The position numbers and the translations under genes were made by a program. Below, piece by piece: positions 60,345-64,000 of a DNA stretch of 64,000 nucleotides (position 1 is the first letter of the stretch; every line of letters starts with the position of its first letter). Below the pieces are notes generated by a model. It had not been told where the DNA came from. It saw only the letters and a list, made by a program, of their open reading frames with translations, and made no database searches. The DNA is from Vulcanimicrobiota bacterium (GTDB taxonomy: Bacteria; Vulcanimicrobiota; Vulcanimicrobiia; Vulcanimicrobiales; Vulcanimicrobiaceae): assembly GCA_003168375.1 (NCBI GenBank), contig PMSI01000007.1, positions 186,001 through 250,000 of the forward strand, written 5' to 3'.

Positions 60345-60758
60345 CTACGGCGTGCGCCGCCAGAACGCCCCGTTCGTGAAGTGGACGTAGTCGATGAAGC
60401 AATCGTTCTGATCGGAGCGATAGGCGAAGAGCCCGCCGTTCACGGTACGCCGCAGGTGCCGGCTCACGTCGACGCCCGGCGGAAACGGCCCCATAAGATC
60501 GAACGTCGCGCGCTTCTCGTGCCTGCCGTACCGAGCGCTTAGGCCGACCCGGTCCGCCGTCACCGGCGTCGTGTTCCGGAGCGTGACGTCGTACGACGCG
60601 ATCTCGACAAGTTCGACGCTCGTGATCCCGCCGCTGCAACGCGAGATCGTGACCGGCGGTCGCGGGCCCGTCTGCGCGCCCACGGCGGCCGGCGCCGCGA
60701 CCGTCAGTCCCACTGCCAGGGCGGCACCCAGAACGCGCTCCCGGACGAATCGCCGCAT
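60345..60758 (-). CDS. Small exported hypothetical protein
   Basis: A 137-residue protein with a signal peptide (VLGAALAVGLTVAAPAAVGAQ). The mature part of about 108 residues is beta-rich with two cysteines (SRCSGGITSVELVEIASYDVTLRN, QNDCFIDYVHFTNGAFW). It may be a secreted immunoglobulin-like domain (LRNTTPVTADRVGLSARYG). No family recognised. Confidence 0.65.
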   Translation of the reverse strand: MRRFVRERVLGAALAVGLTVAAPAAVGAQTGPRPPVTISRCSGGITSVELVEIASYDVTLRNTTPVTADRVGLSARYGRHEKRATFDLMGPFPPGVDVSRHLRRTVNGGLFAYRSDQNDCFIDYVHFTNGAFWRRTP

Positions 60759-60880
60759 GTGATCGTCGATTGGTCGTCACATCGTCGGCACCTCCCTCGC
60801 GTTTTTCGGCGCATCCGATCCCGAGCTGCGCCGCAACGAGCCCAGCAACTGGGTGCCCGGCAAGGTGGTTCACAACTCGT

Positions 60881-61297
60881 ATGACGCCGCTCGATCTCAC
60901 CACCAGCCGCCCGCGCAAAGCGCGCGACGCCGTCGCCGGCATCGTCTTCCTGCCCCGCTCGATCGACAAGGCGCGCGCTACGCTGCCGGGGGGCAGCCTG
61001 GGAGATTACACGATCCCGGGCTTCACCGAGACGATGTTGAAGAATTTCGGCATCTCGGTCGACGCCTTCATGGCAGCGGTCCGTGACGCGGCGACCGACG
61101 ATGACGTCGCAGCGTGGGTGCGGTCGCACGCGACGCCGGGCGGCGTCGATGCGTGGATCGACTTCGCCAACAACCGCGAGATCTACAACGGCGACCGCGC
61201 CGAAGCAATCGCCGACTATCCGTACCTCGCTGATCACCCGGAACTCGTGTACTCGCTCGATTTCTTGGACTACCAGGAAGCGCACGGACTCGACTAA
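60881..61297 (+). CDS. DUF5069 family protein
   Basis: A 138-residue soluble protein starting MTPLDLTTSRPRKARDAVAG and continuing LPRSIDKARATLPGGSLGDYTIPGFTETMLKNFGIS, a pattern I associate with DUF5069. The rest (VDAFMAAVRDA, VDAWIDFANNREIY, EAIADYPYLADHPELVY) is helical. The function is not known. The nearest neighbour downstream is the acetamidase after about 125 bases. Confidence 0.75.
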   Translation: MTPLDLTTSRPRKARDAVAGIVFLPRSIDKARATLPGGSLGDYTIPGFTETMLKNFGISVDAFMAAVRDAATDDDVAAWVRSHATPGGVDAWIDFANNREIYNGDRAEAIADYPYLADHPELVYSLDFLDYQEAHGLD

Positions 61298-61423
61298 AGT
61301 CGCTGACTTCGCGCCGCTTCTGGCGCTGTGGGATGAACCGGTCCATGCTCCTGCGCTGCGCTGGAACGAAGCAGACCGGCAACCTTCAGCGGGCCACGGC
61401 GGCGACTGACCGAAAGCGAGCGC

Positions 61424-62332
61424 ATGCATATCAAGCGCACGCAGACCCATAACGTCTGGGATCGGTCCATCGCGCCTGTTGCCCGTATCGCGCCCGGCGA
61501 CACGCTCGTCGTCGAGCTCGAGAACGCGTCCGGTGGCCAGTTGCACGCGGATTCCGACGCGAGCGCGCTTGCGACGCTCGACTTCGCCCGCATCAATCCG
61601 GTCACGGGCCCGATCTTCGTCGAGGGGGCGCGGCCGGGCGATGCGCTCGTCGTCGAGATCCTCGAGCTCGACGTCCAGGAGTGGGGCTGGACCGCGAACA
61701 TTCCGGGATTCGGCCTGCTGGCCGACCGCTTTGCGGAGCCCGCGCTGCGTTTCTCGCGTATCGCGGGCGGTCGCGTGGAGCTGTTCACGGGGATGCAGAT
61801 ACCGAGCGTCCCGATGATCGGCACGATCGGCGTCGCACCGGCCGAAGCCGGTGCGTTCTCGGTGATTCCGCCGACGCGCAACGGCGGGAACATGGACATC
61901 CGCCATGCCGGCGCAGGCGCGACGTTGCTCTTTCCGGTCGCCGTCGAGGGGGCGCTGCTCTCGCTCGGCGACGGTCACGCCGCGCAGGGTGACGGCGAAG
62001 TGTGCGGCACGGCGATCGAAACGACGGCGGTCGCGACGTTGCGGGTAAGCCTCGAACGGGATCGCCCGCTGTCCGCGCCGATCCTCGTGACCGACGCGCG
62101 CGCACACCGCACGGGGCGCGCGTTGGCGACGACCGGCATCGGGCCCGATCTGCTCGAGGCGGCACGCGATGCGACGAATGCGATGATCGCCGAGATCGTT
62201 CGCCGCACGACGCTCTCGGAGATCGACGCCTACCTGCTGGCCAGCGTCGCGGCCGATTTGAAGATCAGCGAAGTGGTCGACGTTCCGAACTGGGTCGTCT
62301 CGCTGCACATCGACGCCTCGCTGCTCGCGTGA
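61424..62332 (+). CDS. Acetamidase/formamidase family protein
   Basis: A 302-residue metal-dependent amidase that hydrolyses short-chain amides to the acid and ammonia. Family stretches are THNVWDRSIAPVARIAPGDTL, NPVTGPIFVEGARPGDALVVEIL, GTIGVAPAEAG, PTRNGGNMDIRHAGAGATLLFPVAVEGALLSLGDGHAAQGDGEV, and TLSEIDAYLLASVAADLKIS. GTGA overlap with the permease that follows suggests uptake and hydrolysis of an amide or release of its product. Confidence 0.9.
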   Translation: MHIKRTQTHNVWDRSIAPVARIAPGDTLVVELENASGGQLHADSDASALATLDFARINPVTGPIFVEGARPGDALVVEILELDVQEWGWTANIPGFGLLADRFAEPALRFSRIAGGRVELFTGMQIPSVPMIGTIGVAPAEAGAFSVIPPTRNGGNMDIRHAGAGATLLFPVAVEGALLSLGDGHAAQGDGEVCGTAIETTAVATLRVSLERDRPLSAPILVTDARAHRTGRALATTGIGPDLLEAARDATNAMIAEIVRRTTLSEIDAYLLASVAADLKISEVVDVPNWVVSLHIDASLLA

Positions 62333-63708
62333 GTGGCGACACGCGCCTGCGGCGCGCGCTCGGCCTCTTCGAAACCGCCGGCGTCTCGGTGGCGATGATG
62401 GCGCCGACGGCTGCGATGGCGCTCAACGGCGCGCTCGCGGCATCGTATGCGCGTGCGGCGGTCCCGCTCGCCTTCGTCCTGGCGTTCGCAACGATCGGCT
62501 GCGTCGCGTTCGCATTCGTGACCTTCGCGCGGGTGTACGCGAGTCCGGCGTCGGTCGGCACGTTCAACGCGCGCGGTCTCGGGCCGTTCGCGGGCCGGCT
62601 GTCGGGGTGGGCGCTGCTGCTGGTCTACGTCTTGTTCGCCGCCGGCTCGGCCGCCGAGTTCGGTGCGTTCGCGGCTGCCGCGTGCGCGTACGCCGGCGCG
62701 TCGATCGGGTGGGTGCCGCTTGCGCTCGCGTGTCTTGCCGTCACCGCGTATGTGGGAACGCGCCCGGCGCGCACGTCCTCGCGAGCGATGCTCGTCGTCG
62801 AGGGAATATCGGTCGCCGCCGTCGTCGCGCTGTGCATAACGATCGTCGCGCGGGGCGGGGCGCACGGAAACACGCTCGCGCCGTTCTCCCCGAGCGGAGG
62901 GTCGCTCGGGGGACTCGGCCTGGCGACGGTGTTCGCGCTGCTTTCGTTCGCGGGTTTCGAAGGCGCCGCCGTCCTCGGCGCCGAGTCGCTCGAGCCGACG
63001 CGCACGATCCCGCGCGCACTTGTCGCGAGCGTCGCGCTGGCCGGCGTGCTCTACGTTTTCGTTGCGTACGCCCAGACGATCGGTTTCGGCATCGACGCGG
63101 CGGGCAGTGCGGCGTTCGCCGCCTCGGCCTCGCCGCTCGGCGATCTGGCGTCGCGCTACGCGAATGCCGCCGCCGCAGCGCTCGTCATGGGCGGCGCCGC
63201 CATATCGGCCCTCGCGGCGACCTTGGCCGCCGCGACAGGTGCGAGCCGACTCGTCTTCAGCATGGCGAACGACGCCGTTCTGCCCGAGCGACTCGGCCGC
63301 GTCGACGCGACGAGCGGAACGCCGATGGCCGCCTACCTTACCGTGATCGCGATCAGCGCGGTGATCGTAACGGGTTTCGCGCTCGCGCGCGCGAGCGGCA
63401 CCGATGCATTCGCGGCCTGCGGCACGATCGGCGTCCTCGCGCTCATACTGATCTACGGGAGCGTACAGGTGGCCGCGCTGCGTCTTTTTGCAGCACGCTG
63501 GAACCTCGCGCAGCGATTCGTGCCGGCGATCGCCCTGGTGTCACTTGCCGCAACGTTCACGGCGAACGTCGTGCCGTCGGCGGGCGGAGCCCCGGCGCTG
63601 TATTCGGTTCTCGTCGCGGCGTGGCTCGTGCTTGGCGCATGGATCGTTCGCCCCCGAGCGTCGCGTGATGCGGCAGCGGCTTCAGAGCCGGCAGAACCAT
63701 CGCGATGA
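62329..63708 (+). CDS. APC superfamily amino acid/amine permease
   Basis: A 459-residue inner-membrane permease with about twelve helices. Features are LFETAGVSVAMMAPTAAMALNG near the start, LLSFAGFEGAAVLGAESLEPTRTIPRALVAS (the conserved loop of APC members), and ATLAAATGASRLVFSMANDAVLPERLGRVDATSGTPMAAYL. The GTG start overlaps the acetamidase stop. The substrate is an amino acid, amine or amide of unknown identity. Confidence 0.88.
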   Translation: MSGDTRLRRALGLFETAGVSVAMMAPTAAMALNGALAASYARAAVPLAFVLAFATIGCVAFAFVTFARVYASPASVGTFNARGLGPFAGRLSGWALLLVYVLFAAGSAAEFGAFAAAACAYAGASIGWVPLALACLAVTAYVGTRPARTSSRAMLVVEGISVAAVVALCITIVARGGAHGNTLAPFSPSGGSLGGLGLATVFALLSFAGFEGAAVLGAESLEPTRTIPRALVASVALAGVLYVFVAYAQTIGFGIDAAGSAAFAASASPLGDLASRYANAAAAALVMGGAAISALAATLAAATGASRLVFSMANDAVLPERLGRVDATSGTPMAAYLTVIAISAVIVTGFALARASGTDAFAACGTIGVLALILIYGSVQVAALRLFAARWNLAQRFVPAIALVSLAATFTANVVPSAGGAPALYSVLVAAWLVLGAWIVRPRASRDAAAASEPAEPSR

Positions 63709-63717
63709 CGCGCTGGG

Positions 63718-64000
63718 CTACGCGCGTTTTCGGCTGGCGAGATATTCGCGCACCAAACGCTCTGGTGCCCGGGCGAGCCACGCCTCCAAGATGAGCCGCT
63801 TCAGGCTGCTAGCCGATATTTTTTCGAGCTGCACGAGTACGGCCGGATAGCCGTCAAAGTGGGGGATCGTAAAGAGGGCGAGTGGATCACTCCGCAGCAG
63901 CGCTTCCTTCATCTCGAGGTCGGCGGTGCGCACGCCGAGGATCGCACCCTTCGGAGCCGCATCACCGAGCGCGGCGAGATCCGGCTTGCGGAGTGGCCGT
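63718..64000 (-). CDS. MmcQ/YjbR-like protein, 5' end outside window
   Basis: The minus-strand frame is open to the window edge. The visible residues continue KPDLAALGDAAPKGAILGVR, DLEMKEALLRSDPLALFTIPHFDGYPAVLVQLEKIS and LKRLILEAWLARAPERLV, which fit the C-terminal half of MmcQ/YjbR-like (CyaY-fold) proteins of unknown function. A GTG at 63933 opens a shorter frame but is inside the domain. It converges with the permease gene. Confidence 0.7.
   Translation of the reverse strand, partial: RPLRKPDLAALGDAAPKGAILGVRTADLEMKEALLRSDPLALFTIPHFDGYPAVLVQLEKISASSLKRLILEAWLARAPERLVREYLASRKRA

Noticed and set aside
60103-60390. Plus-strand ORF of 95 codons
   Set aside because: It overlaps the end of the minus-strand secreted protein, lacks a ribosome binding site and has no domain pattern.
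60781-60885. Plus-strand stretch reading IVGTSLAFFGASDPELRR and then NEPSNWVPGKVVHNSYD
   Set aside because: It looks protein-like but has no start and runs out of frame into the DUF5069 gene; too short to call a pseudogene.
61290-61409. Plus-strand stretch reading VADFAPLLALWDEPVHAP in the gap before the acetamidase
   Set aside because: No start codon in frame and no recognised family; possibly a remnant, but unsupported.

Overview
The window is one contiguous stretch of very GC-rich bacterial chromosome. Genes are packed tightly, with many 4-base start/stop overlaps (ATGA, GTGA) and frequent GTG starts. No rRNA, tRNA, phage or transposase gene was recognised. The gene style, a scattered palindromic repeat built on CCCTTCGACAAGCTCAGGG, and the mix of soil-type catabolic functions would fit an uncultured soil lineage such as Candidatus Eremiobacterota. 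That placement is an impression, not a result.

Layout. (1) 1-11.2 kb, catabolism: the end of a benzoate/2-aminobenzoate-CoA ligase gene, a RidA-type deaminase, a polysaccharide deacetylase-like protein, a zinc alcohol dehydrogenase, an aldehyde dehydrogenase operon, a CocE/NonD hydrolase, and a periplasmic PQQ dehydrogenase with its cytochrome c. (2) 11.2-14.1 kb, a lower-GC island: a methyltransferase, a protein resembling archaeo-eukaryotic primases (AEP), and a membrane-anchored protein of unknown family. It is bounded by a 34-bp direct repeat that lies in the 3' ends of an intact and a decayed flavin reductase gene. This is the best candidate here for an undescribed system. (3) 14-25 kb: flavin reductase, metal-dependent amidohydrolase/decarboxylase, TetR regulator, luciferase-like monooxygenase, 3-hydroxyisobutyrate dehydrogenase-like enzyme, and a complete LivHMGF ABC transporter with two tandem binding proteins. 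Together they look like an uptake and oxidation unit for an organic acid or aromatic compound. A cysteine dioxygenase-like gene follows. (4) 25-27.7 kb: a glycosyltransferase/pyruvyltransferase fusion and a 2-oxoglutarate oxygenase. (5) 27.8-37.8 kb: histidine utilisation through formiminoglutamate deiminase (hutU, hutH, hutG, hutI, hutF) with a dienelactone hydrolase-like gene and a DUF2339 membrane protein. It ends in a LysE-type exporter preceded by what looks like a leader-peptide attenuator. (6) 37.8-50.7 kb, mixed genes: amidase, aspartyl protease, haloacid dehalogenase-like enzyme, ammonium transporter, aldo/keto reductase, S9 peptidase, FecR-TPR protein, SDR, and a TIR-domain membrane protein. 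(7) 50.7-57.4 kb: a six-gene membrane-bound [NiFe]-hydrogenase-like (group 4, Hyf/Hyc-type) operon in the order B-C-E-F-G-I without a ferredoxin subunit. (8) 57.4-64 kb: methyltransferase, aspartyl hydroxylase-like protein, small membrane and secreted proteins, a DUF5069 protein, acetamidase/formamidase with an APC permease, and the end of a MmcQ/YjbR-like gene.

The palindromic repeat has entered or touched several genes. It adds an internal segment to the CoA ligase, stop codons or tails to RidA and the cysteine dioxygenase-like protein, and new N-termini to LivG and HutG. The longest stretch without a called gene is about 220 bases, ahead of the ammonium transporter.
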